This document shows positions 1 to 8,455 of a DNA stretch of 64,000 nt, piece by piece. Position 1 is the stretch's first letter. Every line of letters starts with the position of its first letter. The translations under genes and the position numbers were made by a program. The notes beneath the pieces were generated by a model. The model did not search any database and had not been told where the DNA came from. It was given only the letters and a program-made list of their open reading frames with translations. The DNA comes from Pontibacter sp. G13 (GTDB lineage Bacteria; Bacteroidota; Bacteroidia; J057), in the NCBI RefSeq assembly GCF_031851795.1, contig NZ_CP134696.1, forward strand, positions 4,174,501-4,238,500, read 5' to 3'.

Positions 1-31
1 AATTCCGTCTCCAACCGCAAAACGATTCTGT

Positions 32-604
32 ATGAACGTAGGATTGTACTTTGGCTCATTCAACCCCATTCACACTGGGCACTTAATCCTTGCTCAAAGC
101 GCCATCAATTCCACAGAACTGGATCAGGTCTGGTTTGTGGTTTCTCCGCAAAATCCGCTCAAGCAAAAAAAGAACCTGATTCCGGAGTACGATCGTCTCA
201 GAATGGTCGAAATGGCTATCGAGGGTAATGATCGGCTACTGGCATCCAATGTGGAGTTTTCCCTGCCGAAGCCTTCGTACACAATCGATACCCTCACGCA
301 CCTGCGCGATAAGTATAGATCCTATCAGTTTTCCATCATCATGGGGCAGGACAATCTCCAGTACCTCCACAAATGGAAAAACTATGAAGCGCTTCTCAAG
401 CACTATTTGCTGTTCGTCTATCCTCGGGTAGAATGCCCTCCAACTGAGTTTGACGATCATCCACATGTGAAGATGTTCGAGGCACCGCTCCTCAATATCT
501 CGGCCACCTACATTCGTGAACAGGTAAAATCCGGCAAATCCATCCGGTATATGGTCCCGCAAGATGTGGAAGACTATATTTTCAAAGAGCACCTGTTCCG
601 CTAA
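32..604 (+). CDS. nadD: Nicotinate-nucleotide adenylyltransferase
   Basis: Transfers AMP from ATP to nicotinic acid mononucleotide, making deamido-NAD in cytoplasmic NAD synthesis. The 190-aa product has the nucleotidyltransferase signature GSFNPIHTGH at residues 8-17 and the C-terminal ISATYIR motif of the family near residue 157. Length is normal for NadD. The ATG at 32 leads directly into the first beta strand (MNVGLYFGSFN). It is followed after 19 bases by pssA and then purS on the same strand, ending at a terminator near 1700, so the three are probably one transcript that starts before the window. In many Bacteroidota gmk lies just upstream of nadD; that is expectation, since upstream sequence is not visible. 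Confidence 0.96.
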   Translation: MNVGLYFGSFNPIHTGHLILAQSAINSTELDQVWFVVSPQNPLKQKKNLIPEYDRLRMVEMAIEGNDRLLASNVEFSLPKPSYTIDTLTHLRDKYRSYQFSIIMGQDNLQYLHKWKNYEALLKHYLLFVYPRVECPPTEFDDHPHVKMFEAPLLNISATYIREQVKSGKSIRYMVPQDVEDYIFKEHLFR

Positions 605-623
605 TCCTCTGAATCGCTTTTCA

Positions 624-1367
624 ATGAAGAAACACATCCCTAATTCCCTGACCGCCACCAATCTATTTCTCGGGTGTGTCGCTGTGCTGTTTATCGTACA
701 AGGCCATATTTGGCCGGCTGCAATCTGTGTGGGTGGCTCGTTGATTGCCGATTTTTTCGATGGGTTCGCTGCACGCATTCTGAAGGTGTCTTCTCCCATC
801 GGAAAGGAGCTGGACTCGCTGGCGGATATGGTGACCTTCGGATTTGTACCCGGTTTGATTCTCGCTCGGTTGATTCGGGTGTCTGGTGGATATGAGTTTC
901 TCCCGACCAATTGGGAGGCAAGCTGGGAAGTTTGGAGTATGGGGATTGGTTTCCTTGTGACCGTATTTTCTGCCCTCCGATTGGCCAAGTTTAATCTAGA
1001 TGAGCGGCAATCCGATGCATTTTACGGAGTTCCTACTCCTGCCAATACCATGCTGATATTTTCGCTTTGGATCATCGTCTCCCTTCAGCCGGATCATTGG
1101 ATCTCGGCGACCCTGAACCGCCCCTGGGTTTGGATGATGATATCGCTTTTGAGCGCATATTGGCTGATCATGGATGTCAAGCTTCTGGCGTTGAAGTTCA
1201 AGTCATTTGCCTTTCGACCCAATCTGTTCCGCTACGTATTGATTGGATTATCTATCATTTTGATCATCAGTTTTCAATATGTCGCGGTCCCCTTTATATT
1301 TTTGCTGTATCTTGCGCTTTCATTGATCGCCAACCAAGTAGAATCCTCAGACAAGGGGAATGCCTGA
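624..1367 (+). CDS. pssA: CDP-diacylglycerol--serine O-phosphatidyltransferase
   Basis: Integral membrane enzyme that makes phosphatidylserine, the precursor of phosphatidylethanolamine, from CDP-diacylglycerol and serine. With the ATG at 624 the product has 247 aa, and the CDP-alcohol phosphotransferase signature fits exactly: D46 G47, A50 R51, G60, D64 and D68. Several hydrophobic segments follow, including a long one near the C-terminus. An in-frame ATG at 564 would overlap nadD and add about 20 non-hydrophobic residues, so 624 (19 bases after nadD) is preferred. A phosphatidylglycerophosphate synthase is a theoretical alternative from the motif alone, but the first-helix sequence (IPNSLTATNLFLGC) is typical of PssA. 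Confidence 0.94.
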   Translation: MKKHIPNSLTATNLFLGCVAVLFIVQGHIWPAAICVGGSLIADFFDGFAARILKVSSPIGKELDSLADMVTFGFVPGLILARLIRVSGGYEFLPTNWEASWEVWSMGIGFLVTVFSALRLAKFNLDERQSDAFYGVPTPANTMLIFSLWIIVSLQPDHWISATLNRPWVWMMISLLSAYWLIMDVKLLALKFKSFAFRPNLFRYVLIGLSIILIISFQYVAVPFIFLLYLALSLIANQVESSDKGNA

Positions 1368-1412
1368 GTTGGACTTCTTTTAGCATCAAACACACTTAAC
1401 CATTACAGGATC

Positions 1413-1664
1413 GTGAAATTCAAAGCAACAATTCAAATCATGCCCCGCGAGGAAATCTTGGACCCTCAGGGAAAGGCTACTCAGTTGGGCTTGCACAACT
1501 TGGGTTTTGATGGCATGGATGCTGTACGGATTGGACGCCGGGTAGAATTGGTAGTTGACGCCGATTCTGAGGAAGCTGCCTCTGCCACTGTGCAGGAAGC
1601 TTGCAAAAAGTTGCTCGCCAATACCGTCATCGAACAATTCGAATTCGAAGTGTCTGCGGTCTAG
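1413..1664 (+). CDS. purS: Phosphoribosylformylglycinamidine synthase subunit PurS
   Basis: Small subunit of the three-part PurS-PurL-PurQ FGAM synthase; it bridges the glutaminase and synthetase subunits in purine synthesis. The 83-aa protein shows the typical pattern of an early PRxxILDPQGKA motif, then GLxxLGF and a VxxxRxGRxxEL-like strand (DAVRIGRRVELVV). The start codon is GTG at 1413, because no ATG lies in frame before the conserved first strand (KFKATIQIMP). It is the last gene before a strong terminator at 1686-1719. purL and purQ are not in this window, so the subunit genes are dispersed. Confidence 0.93.
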   Translation: MKFKATIQIMPREEILDPQGKATQLGLHNLGFDGMDAVRIGRRVELVVDADSEEAASATVQEACKKLLANTVIEQFEFEVSAV

Positions 1665-1685
1665 CCTGTATGACTACCATATATC

Positions 1686-1719
1686 AAAAAAGCCGTCCCG
1701 ATCTTGGGATGGCTTTTTT
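1686..1719 (+). terminator. Rho-independent terminator after purS
   Basis: An A-rich start, the stem GCCGTCCC pairing with GGGATGGC (one G-T wobble) and a run of six T form a standard terminator 21 bases after the purS stop. It closes the nadD-pssA-purS transcript. Confidence 0.85.
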
Positions 1720-1875
1720 GTTGGAAAAGCATTTACCCCAAGCCATAGGATGCTCCCAAAGATTGTCATTACAGGCAGTTCCCGCTGTGCAATACCTATC
1801 GCCTATGGAGAACAGGTACTGAATACCCGAATTGAGTATTTGGAGGAGGAATTATACTGTTTTGGGTAATAAATT

Positions 1876-1883
1876 TATATTTG
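1876..1883 (+). promoter_or_regulatory. Candidate TAnnTTTG promoter element for the gene at 1971
   Basis: TATATTTG matches the Bacteroidota -7 consensus TAnnTTTG and lies in the 306-base gene-free stretch between purS and the membrane protein gene. A TTTG occurs at 1861-1864, but 11 bases of spacing is too short for a -33 box, so only the -7 element is supported. Confidence 0.4.
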
Positions 1884-1970
1884 CATTAGTTCATTTTGAA
1901 TATTGGTATTAAGTGATTCGCAGCAATCACAGATGGAATTATATCATTCGCTCAACTGATTAAAAGTTAT

Positions 1971-2453
1971 ATGTCTCAACTTCAATTGTTTGAAGGCGAA
2001 AAGATGCTTTTTGCCTCAAAGGATGGTGTTCTTACGGTGACTGATTTTCGGGTTCGATTCCGCGTCGGCTCTCAAAAGAAATCAACAACTACCTCAATAC
2101 TCCTTCAAAATGTTGGCTCCATACAGGTGAAGGTCTCAGCAAATGGAACCTGGCTGATTCTTGCCTTCGTGTTGGTTGTCGGGGGAATTATGTTAGTGCC
2201 CTTAGCTCGAGAAATTGCCTTTGCCGGAATCTCGGTATTAGGGCTATTGGCTGGATTTGGATATATCGCCAGCAAAAAGAGGATTATCTCCATTTCCGCT
2301 CTCAATCGTACCGAAATCGTTTATCAAGTGAAGGGCAAATTAGCGGACAAAACCGAAAAACTGGTGGAGGTTATTGAGAAGGCAGCATATGAGGCACAGG
2401 TATCATCGCCCAAAAAGGAAGCTCCTGCTCAAGATTTTAGTGATTATCTCTAG
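1971..2453 (+). CDS. Small membrane protein with PH-like halves, unknown function
   Basis: I do not recognise a named family. The 160-aa protein begins with a soluble strand-rich part (FEGEKMLFASKDGVLTVTDF), has two adjacent hydrophobic segments at about residues 60-78 and 82-98, and then a second soluble part ending in a charged helix and an acidic C-terminus (DFSDYL). Strand-rich segments flanking a helical hairpin resemble bacterial PH-like (YdbT/YdbS-type) membrane proteins; this is inference from layout only. It is a single-gene unit with a possible promoter at 1876 and a shared terminator at 2471-2520. Confidence 0.8.
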   Translation: MSQLQLFEGEKMLFASKDGVLTVTDFRVRFRVGSQKKSTTTSILLQNVGSIQVKVSANGTWLILAFVLVVGGIMLVPLAREIAFAGISVLGLLAGFGYIASKKRIISISALNRTEIVYQVKGKLADKTEKLVEVIEKAAYEAQVSSPKKEAPAQDFSDYL

Positions 2454-2470
2454 AGATAGCCTGCTTCAAA

Positions 2471-2520
2471 AAATAGCTGCACCATTTGCGAGATGCAAGG
2501 GAGCAGCTATTTGGGTTTTA
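2471..2520. terminator. Bidirectional terminator between convergent genes
   Basis: A perfect 10-bp stem (AAATAGCTGC at 2471-2480 with its complement at 2503-2512) sits between two convergent genes. Read on the minus strand the stem is followed by seven T, a strong terminator for the HD-domain gene; on the plus strand the tail (GGGTTTTA) is weaker. Confidence 0.8.
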
Positions 2521-2537
2521 ATGAAAAGTCTCTGGCA

Positions 2538-3617
2538 TTAAGGTAGATATTCCAGCTTGTGGACCTGCCAAGGATGAATCATGCGTTCCTCTGGATCTCC
2601 AGCCTGTTCCATTTTCTCGAATGTGATCACCGCATTGGCTCCACGCGCAAATTCGATGATGTGGGATTGGATCTTGATATCGACTGGCATCCCCAATACT
2701 GCAAGCGGTTGGCCAGATCTTCCATACACAGACAAGAAGTGACGCAATTGACGCAATGCTCCGGCGAGGCTGTGCTTATCCGTTTCGATGGGGCCTAGGG
2801 CTTCTACGACATAGGTCTTGTATGCCGGGAAAAATTGAGCCGCACGCGCTTTCTGCTCCTCAACAGTTCCTCCTTGCATAATGAGCAACGGGTATTGAGG
2901 CACGGAATCGATAGGAGAAGGACTGGCCAGCAATTTCTCAACCAAGGTGAAATTAGAAGCGTTCGCAGCGGACCAAAGCGCATTCTTGTGCATGCGGTTC
3001 TTTGTGCGGAATTCAGACGTCAAGGATTGGAAGGTCCCCAACTGCTCCTCAATTTGTGGACGAATCTCATAATGGAATCGGTGGGCCAATTCCATCACGC
3101 GTTCGGGGTTTTCGCAGATTCGACCCTTCAGATCAAACCAAGTGAAGATCCCGAGCAACCGAAGATCCACCTGCAAGGCAATCCGCTTATACCGCTCTGT
3201 GGGAGATTTCTGAAGGCCCCATACCAGGGGAATGGAATGGAAGTAGATCAACCTGAGGATGGTTTCCCGATCGTCAGTGGATAGATGTGGCTGCTCCAGC
3301 AGAATGGATCGTGCAATCGGTACACTGGCAGCGGCATGACCTTTAGCCCGCCAGCGACCTTGTTCCCATTTCGTAGCGTGGATCTTCCCAGTATCATGTA
3401 ACACACACGTCCAGTACATGAGTTCTACCTCATGGTCTGTCAGATCAAACAAGTGGGCTTCTTTGACAAAAGCCTGAATCACCTGTTGGGTATGTGCCAA
3501 TACATCCCCTTCAGCATGATATCGGGGATTCTGCTGGGTATTGGCCATTGCATCCAAAATATCCGCCGGAAGTGGCAAGGGACGCTGGGCATATTGCTCT
3601 AATTCGCTACGATCCAA
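2538..3617 (-). CDS. HD-domain phosphohydrolase with a degenerate kinase-like C-terminus
   Basis: The N-terminal half is an HD-type metal-dependent phosphohydrolase: H34, H42, the H74-D75 pair (VLHDTGK) and H94 (AKGHAAAS) are all present, so the catalytic site looks intact. Residues about 225-350 show the spacing of a P-loop kinase of the polynucleotide-kinase kind (strand LLIMQGG, later LAVLGMP and IIEFARGANAVITFEK) but the Walker A GxxGxGKS is missing. The frame opens at a TTG (3617) after an upstream in-frame TAG; the next ATG is at 3548, inside the part that looks conserved, so TTG is chosen with moderate certainty. Substrate unknown. It lies alone between two terminators. Confidence 0.8.
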   Translation of the reverse strand: MDRSELEQYAQRPLPLPADILDAMANTQQNPRYHAEGDVLAHTQQVIQAFVKEAHLFDLTDHEVELMYWTCVLHDTGKIHATKWEQGRWRAKGHAAASVPIARSILLEQPHLSTDDRETILRLIYFHSIPLVWGLQKSPTERYKRIALQVDLRLLGIFTWFDLKGRICENPERVMELAHRFHYEIRPQIEEQLGTFQSLTSEFRTKNRMHKNALWSAANASNFTLVEKLLASPSPIDSVPQYPLLIMQGGTVEEQKARAAQFFPAYKTYVVEALGPIETDKHSLAGALRQLRHFLSVYGRSGQPLAVLGMPVDIKIQSHIIEFARGANAVITFEKMEQAGDPEERMIHPWQVHKLEYLP

Positions 3618-3700
3618 TTCGCTAAACTGCTAACGGTACACAAAAATGCTACAAGCTGGAGAGATTCATTCGGTGACGCAATTTCGAAAGGTATTTGGCA

Positions 3701-3735
3701 TAAAAAAACCTTCCTGCGCAAAACAGGAAGGTTTG
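3701..3735 (-). terminator. Terminator after the PorE-like gene
   Basis: An 11-bp stem (AAACCTTCCTG at 3706-3716 with CAGGAAGGTTT at 3724-3734), followed on the minus strand by seven T, lies 31 bases beyond the stop of the gene at 3766-6123. Confidence 0.88.
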
Positions 3736-3765
3736 GGTTTATTTTTCAGCCAGAATCGGTCAAAT

Positions 3766-6123
3766 CTAGCGTCCTGATGGTATTTCTTCCTCCTCACTTG
3801 ATTCTTCTTCTTCGCCGAGCTTGATCAAAATATCGGACTCTAGCTCCTCCTCTAGTTCTTCGTCCAAGTCATCCAGAAGCTCTTCGTCCCAAGCTTCTTC
3901 TCCGACTTCCGTCTCAAAATCTTCATTATACAACTCGAACATCTCGTCTTCGAGCATATCGTCCAATTCGTCATCGAAGAACAATTCCTCCGAAGTAGGG
4001 AGGTGCATATCGCCTTCGTAGTTCTCATCGATATACAAGATGAATTCTACTCGTCGATTCTTGCGCTTATTCTCCTCACTATCATTGGGGACAAGCGGTT
4101 TGGTCTCTCCAAATCCATGCGCTTGAATACGGCCCGCCTCAAACTCACCGGATGTCGAGATATAGTCCGCAATGGATTGGGCTCGTTGAACTGACAATCT
4201 CATGTTGCTTTCCGCACGCCCATCCGAGTCAGTATGCCCATCTACGTGGAGCTTGAACATCGGGTAGTGTTTTAGGAAGCGAATGATATAATCTAGCTTT
4301 GGCTTGACGGTTCCGCTGAGTTTGGAGCTATTGGAATTGAATTCCAACGATTCGAAGACGATGGGCTTATTTTGAGCAAAGCTCTCCGTGAAGATCTGAA
4401 AGGAAGTATCTCCGCTGATAACCAGATCATTCTTCACTGTCAGGAAGTTGTCCCCCATTACGTAGATCCGATACTTCCGATTGTTGACGAGGTCAAACTC
4501 AAAGAAGCCATGCTCATTGATCTTTTTGGGTGCGATTTCTACTCCTTCTTCCATATCTAGGACCATTACCGATCCCACCAATGGGTGACCAGTGGTAGAG
4601 TCCATCAAGAATCCACTCAACTGAACCACGGCATCTGGTCTTGCTTCCATGGGCATTGGGAAGGAAAACAGATCGAAATCCTGCTTGACGTGATCTTCTT
4701 CTGGGTTTTTGGAGTTGGCGTAGAAAATCTTGGTTCCGAGGCCATTGATGGAAAAGTAGTATTCATTCCCAGGCGTATTGACCAAAGGACCGATATTTTT
4801 TGGTGTTTCCCATCGGTCAGACATTCTCCGAGCTTTGAAGATGTCGTATCCACCAAAATTCTTCAGGTGTCCAGAGGAGCCAAAGTACAAGGTCTGATTG
4901 ATCCTGTGGAAAAATGGCGTCACCTCGTTGTTCGGAGTATTGATCATCGGTCCGAGGTTTTTGGCAGACGACCAGATCCCGTTGTCGTCCATCGTGGCGT
5001 AGTACAAGTCTACACCGCCAAAACCATTCTCACGATTGGAAGCAAAGAAAAGCGTTCTACCGTCGGCTGAAATATTGGGTTGTGAGTCCCAAGCATCAGA
5101 ATTAATGTCCCCGCCTAGGTTGTGGACATTGATCCAGCCTCGCGTTCCGGGGTCATAGGAAGCCTGATAGATATCGCAGTTTCCAAATCCACGTCCTTCC
5201 CGGCATCTGGTGAAGTACAGGGTTTTGGCGTCTGGGCTTAGGCATGCCGAGCCTTCATTGAATTCGGTGTTGATGGTATCGGAGAGCCGATGGGCTGCCA
5301 TCCAGCCACCAGACACAAAGTCAATTTCTGCGACGTACAGATCCTCATTCTGTCTAAAATACGGATCGACCACCTGACTCCTGTCCATTCCCGAGGTATC
5401 CCGTCTCGAGGTGAAAATCAGAACGCTGTCAGATGGATGCATGAAAGGGGCATAGTCTGCATCAGTAGAATTGATGGCAGGCCCCATATTTTCCAAGACT
5501 TTCTTGGGCGGCACCAATGGGTCAATTTGCTTCCGAAGCTCAAGCATGGCAAAGTATTCCTCTAGAGGAAGCCATTCTGTAGCTGTTTTTGCAATGAGTG
5601 AGTCGTAAGAAAACTGCATCTGCTCACCTCTGCCGTAGTTTTGGAGCTTGGCTAGCTGGAAATAGTAGATGGCCGCCGAGGTATCCTGAAGCTTCTCTTT
5701 GACGCCTCCCGCGAGCCAAAGCAGAAAGTTATTGTCGCGGAAGTTCCGAATACCAAAGTTGTTGATGTACGGAACCAGCTTTTCATCCAATTCTATTAGG
5801 ATCTCCTCAAGCTTTTCGTTGTCTCCCTGGTTGGCGGCTTTCCCTGCTTTCTTTTGTAGGTCGAGAATGACCTTCATGGCCTTCTCGTCGGCGTACATGT
5901 CGATTTCTCCCAGATTCGGGAAGTAATTCGTCAGGGATTGGTTGGCTAATACTTCCGAGTCCCCAACTCGAAGCACAATCGATTCTTTGTGGAGGATATT
6001 TTCTTCTGGTATGGGCGCTCCTTGCTCCGGTGTTTCACCTTGTGAATATCCCTGAGAAATCAGGCAAATACTGAGCAGGCAGGTCAAAAACAGAGGAAAT
6101 ATCCGCGAAAGGTGGTTCTCCAT
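3766..6123 (-). CDS. PorE-like TPR / beta-propeller / CRD / OmpA protein
   Basis: Exported envelope protein of 785 aa with the four-module order known from PorE, the protein that ties the type IX secretion system to peptidoglycan. A signal peptide covers residues 1-28. A helical TPR-like part spans about 85-200. PD40 propeller blades follow at 225-480 (SPDAKTLYFTR, SADGRTLFFASNR, FGGYDIF). A carboxypeptidase-D-like regulatory domain lies at 498-575. The OmpA C-terminal domain at about 588-700 has the peptidoglycan-binding residues (VDGHTDSDG, RLSVQRAQ, NRRVEF). An unusual 85-residue acidic tail rich in Glu and Asp follows. Many Bacteroidota carry several proteins of this layout, so an orthologous PorE role is inference; the T9SS core is 38 kb away. 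Transcribed alone, with its own terminator. Confidence 0.9.
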   Translation of the reverse strand: MENHLSRIFPLFLTCLLSICLISQGYSQGETPEQGAPIPEENILHKESIVLRVGDSEVLANQSLTNYFPNLGEIDMYADEKAMKVILDLQKKAGKAANQGDNEKLEEILIELDEKLVPYINNFGIRNFRDNNFLLWLAGGVKEKLQDTSAAIYYFQLAKLQNYGRGEQMQFSYDSLIAKTATEWLPLEEYFAMLELRKQIDPLVPPKKVLENMGPAINSTDADYAPFMHPSDSVLIFTSRRDTSGMDRSQVVDPYFRQNEDLYVAEIDFVSGGWMAAHRLSDTINTEFNEGSACLSPDAKTLYFTRCREGRGFGNCDIYQASYDPGTRGWINVHNLGGDINSDAWDSQPNISADGRTLFFASNRENGFGGVDLYYATMDDNGIWSSAKNLGPMINTPNNEVTPFFHRINQTLYFGSSGHLKNFGGYDIFKARRMSDRWETPKNIGPLVNTPGNEYYFSINGLGTKIFYANSKNPEEDHVKQDFDLFSFPMPMEARPDAVVQLSGFLMDSTTGHPLVGSVMVLDMEEGVEIAPKKINEHGFFEFDLVNNRKYRIYVMGDNFLTVKNDLVISGDTSFQIFTESFAQNKPIVFESLEFNSNSSKLSGTVKPKLDYIIRFLKHYPMFKLHVDGHTDSDGRAESNMRLSVQRAQSIADYISTSGEFEAGRIQAHGFGETKPLVPNDSEENKRKNRRVEFILYIDENYEGDMHLPTSEELFFDDELDDMLEDEMFELYNEDFETEVGEEAWDEELLDDLDEELEEELESDILIKLGEEEESSEEEEIPSGR

Positions 6124-6258
6124 AACAATGGGTTGATCACGAAATTCCTGAGTACAGAGATACTGATTTTTTCGTTTTCGGACAAAGCGAAATTCCCAAT
6201 CAATTAGCTGGGAACTTGGGATGAATGGAGGGGGTAAGATGTGCCGAATAGTGGTCTA

Positions 6259-6783
6259 TCACTGGATTCCGTAATACTGCACAAGATCATAGGTGTTCCA
6301 GCTTTTGCATTGCTCTTGCTGATATCCAAGGTCTGATACTACCTGTTGCAGTTCTTCCATATTGGGGGATTCGACCTCGATGAATGGAGGGATTGGACCC
6401 AAATCGTCTTGATAGTCGTCGATCACGATATGAGAGTTGAGGTAATCGAATTGTGTGCGGAATTTTCGGGTGCTTTTGAAGGATTGGAATCCCAGTCGCT
6501 CAAAAATCTCCACCGCGAGATCGATGTCGGAAATTCCCACTTCCAATTCCTCCATAATCTTTGCCCCAGACTTTGAGATGGGCTTTTTAAAGGTCAATTT
6601 GGTAGAATCACCCTCTTTTCGAACTCGGAGGAGCTGCCCTTGTTGGGTCAAGGACTTTTGAGGATCATCCAGAAAAACAGCATGTAATTCACCGTGAAAG
6701 GATTGGCGGGCTCCCAGCTCGGAAAGGCGATTCTTGAGCGCTTCTTGATCAATTTCGAGGATCTTGACTTCGATTTCTTTCAT
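6259..6783 (-). CDS. CYTH-domain protein (CyaB-like)
   Basis: A 174-aa CYTH (adenylate cyclase/thiamine triphosphatase) protein. The N-terminal ExExK signature is present (KEIEVKI), followed by basic and acidic strand residues that line the tunnel (LLRVRKEG, KLTFKKP, ELEVGI, RTQFDYL, FIEVES). This points to hydrolysis or cyclisation of a triphosphate; CyaB-type class IV cyclase and triphosphatase activities cannot be told apart by eye. The ATG at 6783 places the signature at residues 3-5, as in the family, and overlaps the TGA of the upstream gene in ATGA, so the two are translationally coupled. Confidence 0.88.
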   Translation of the reverse strand: MKEIEVKILEIDQEALKNRLSELGARQSFHGELHAVFLDDPQKSLTQQGQLLRVRKEGDSTKLTFKKPISKSGAKIMEELEVGISDIDLAVEIFERLGFQSFKSTRKFRTQFDYLNSHIVIDDYQDDLGPIPPFIEVESPNMEELQQVVSDLGYQQEQCKSWNTYDLVQYYGIQ

Positions 6784-7427
6784 ATTCCAATATCCACCTT
6801 TTCTCCTAAAAATGTAGGACGAGTTGGCCAGATATACAGATCCCAGCATGCATTTAATCTGGCTAGATATTCCCTCAAAAGGGTTTTTCGTCCCACGCTA
6901 CCCGATACTGACTGTGCATTGAAGGCGATGGCATCCATGTCTTCGTGGAGGGCGATCAGCAAGGCGCGCTCGTTGTGAAAAGGTTGGGAAATGATCGTGA
7001 TCCGATTTTGGCTGAAAACTTCTTTGCACCTGACAATCGAATCAAAGGTCCTGAAGCCAGCATAGTCAAGGGTAATCGCTGAACGTGGTACGCCTGAGGT
7101 TGTCAATGCCTCCATCATGGCCTCAGGTTCATTATAGCTGTGGCTATGATTATCTCCACTTACGATCAAATGCTTCACTTTGCCGGATTTGTACAAGTTG
7201 GCAGCAGCATTGATTCTTTTGGTAAAGTAGGGATTGTCTCTTCCGGAGATGGTATGAGGATTAGCTCCGAGGACCAAGCCAACGGGTCTTGCAGGAATTT
7301 CTTCAACTGTTGAATAGAGGAATGCCTGACTTTGGAAGGAAGTCCATTGGTCAACGCCCACCAAGAGGCACAGAGAAAGGCAAATGGCAAGAAAACCGAG
7401 CAGGACAATATTTCTCAAATAGCGCAT
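6780..7427 (-). CDS. SanA/YdcF-type (DUF218) membrane protein
   Basis: A 215-aa protein with one N-terminal membrane segment (residues about 6-25) and a DUF218 domain in the periplasm. The family landmarks are visible: an LGANP strand, NPYFTKRINAAANLY, a VSGDNHSHSYNEPEAM loop and a FDSIVR helix. E. coli relatives SanA and ElyC affect envelope integrity and lipid-carrier use; the chemistry is unsettled. The start is set at the ATG at 7427, immediately before the membrane segment; an earlier frame opening at 7529 would run through a terminator hairpin and is unlikely. Its stop overlaps the CYTH gene start by 4 bases. Confidence 0.88.
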   Translation of the reverse strand: MRYLRNIVLLGFLAICLSLCLLVGVDQWTSFQSQAFLYSTVEEIPARPVGLVLGANPHTISGRDNPYFTKRINAAANLYKSGKVKHLIVSGDNHSHSYNEPEAMMEALTTSGVPRSAITLDYAGFRTFDSIVRCKEVFSQNRITIISQPFHNERALLIALHEDMDAIAFNAQSVSGSVGRKTLLREYLARLNACWDLYIWPTRPTFLGEKVDIGI

Positions 7428-7516
7428 GATGAATTTTGGGGACAAGATGGATCGATTGGTCCAGAGACTTCCTGCTGTCCCAAAAGACGTAGGCGGTTCA
7501 GCCATAGGCGTAACAA

Positions 7517-7551
7517 AATCGCCCGTCAAAGTCTGGCTTTGACGGGCGATT
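7517..7551 (-). terminator. Terminator after the outer-membrane barrel gene
   Basis: A 15-bp perfect inverted repeat (7517-7531 with 7537-7551) around a 5-base loop, with a short T stretch on the minus strand, 20 bases past the stop at 7572. Confidence 0.82.
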
Positions 7552-7571
7552 GATTTTGGGGCTGCATGTCC

Positions 7572-8192
7572 TTAGAATGCCACACCCAAAGTAAAGCTGG
7601 TTCTGTGATTGATGCCTTTGATAGGTACCAAAGAGACATTGTCTACACTTTCCCACACAGAGGTCTTAAAGTCATCGTAGGAAGCATCGAACTCAAGGCC
7701 CACCCGGAGGATCTTGAAGATTTTGATGTTGGTCCCCAGAACTACGCCAAATCCTGCCCGCATATTCCCGTTCTCGATATTCTCGTAGTTGGATTGGATG
7801 ATGTCATCTCCAGTTACCACGATAGGAACGTAAACACCCGGATAGAGGGTTAAGCTATTTTTGATGACAAAATGCTTTTCCAAGCCGATCAATCCTTTGA
7901 TGTCTGTTCGGCGTGCTTCATAATCTGTCGTCAAGCCGTTGTCTACTTGGTATTTCAGATTGTCGATACCCGCTCCCAATCTGATGGCCCACTTTTTCTT
8001 GGAGTAAATCCGCAGGTTGCCCGTTAGTGTGGTGCTTCCTTGATAGTTGATGTCTGCATTGGGGGCATCCACTTTGTCGATGTTGAAGCTACTGACGTTG
8101 GCCAAGAAGCTGACTCGCTGGGCTTGGGCAATGGTTCCAGCCATCAAAAGGAATGTTGCAGTCAAGGTCAGCAGGAGGAATGACTTTTTCAT
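7572..8192 (-). CDS. Small outer-membrane beta-barrel protein
   Basis: A 206-aa exported protein. Residues 1-24 form a signal peptide ending AQAQ. The rest alternates hydrophobic and polar residues in strand-sized blocks (RLGAGIDNLKYQV, GLEKHFVIKNSLTLYPGVYVPI, RVGLEFDASYDDF) and ends in a terminal aromatic residue (LGVAF), the usual signal for barrel insertion. It resembles the general OmpW/OMP_b-brl class of Bacteroidota barrels, with no recognisable specific function. A single-gene unit with a strong terminator; the 263 bases upstream show no clear TAnnTTTG element. Confidence 0.87.
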   Translation of the reverse strand: MKKSFLLLTLTATFLLMAGTIAQAQRVSFLANVSSFNIDKVDAPNADINYQGSTTLTGNLRIYSKKKWAIRLGAGIDNLKYQVDNGLTTDYEARRTDIKGLIGLEKHFVIKNSLTLYPGVYVPIVVTGDDIIQSNYENIENGNMRAGFGVVLGTNIKIFKILRVGLEFDASYDDFKTSVWESVDNVSLVPIKGINHRTSFTLGVAF

Positions 8193-8455
8193 AAGGCGTT
8201 TTTATTGCGGTTGCAAACTTGTGAATCCGGTTACGAGCCCGTTTCGGATCAAGTTGGCTGATGGGGAGACTCCTTGTTTATCCGTGCAATGTTACAAATT
8301 GTCCGTGTAATTTCGAAGAGTCGTATCAACCCGAAAGGCCCGATGTGCCAAAATGACCGCACTCGATTGGGTGGGTTGCATGCCTTATCATACGTATGGG
8401 AGATAGCTGAATTGTTGGGTATGGGAGAATTGCATATCTGGTAAAGTAAATATTT

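Noticed and set aside
236-988. Open frame antisense to nadD and pssA
   Set aside because: Overlaps two firmly identified genes and encodes nothing recognisable.
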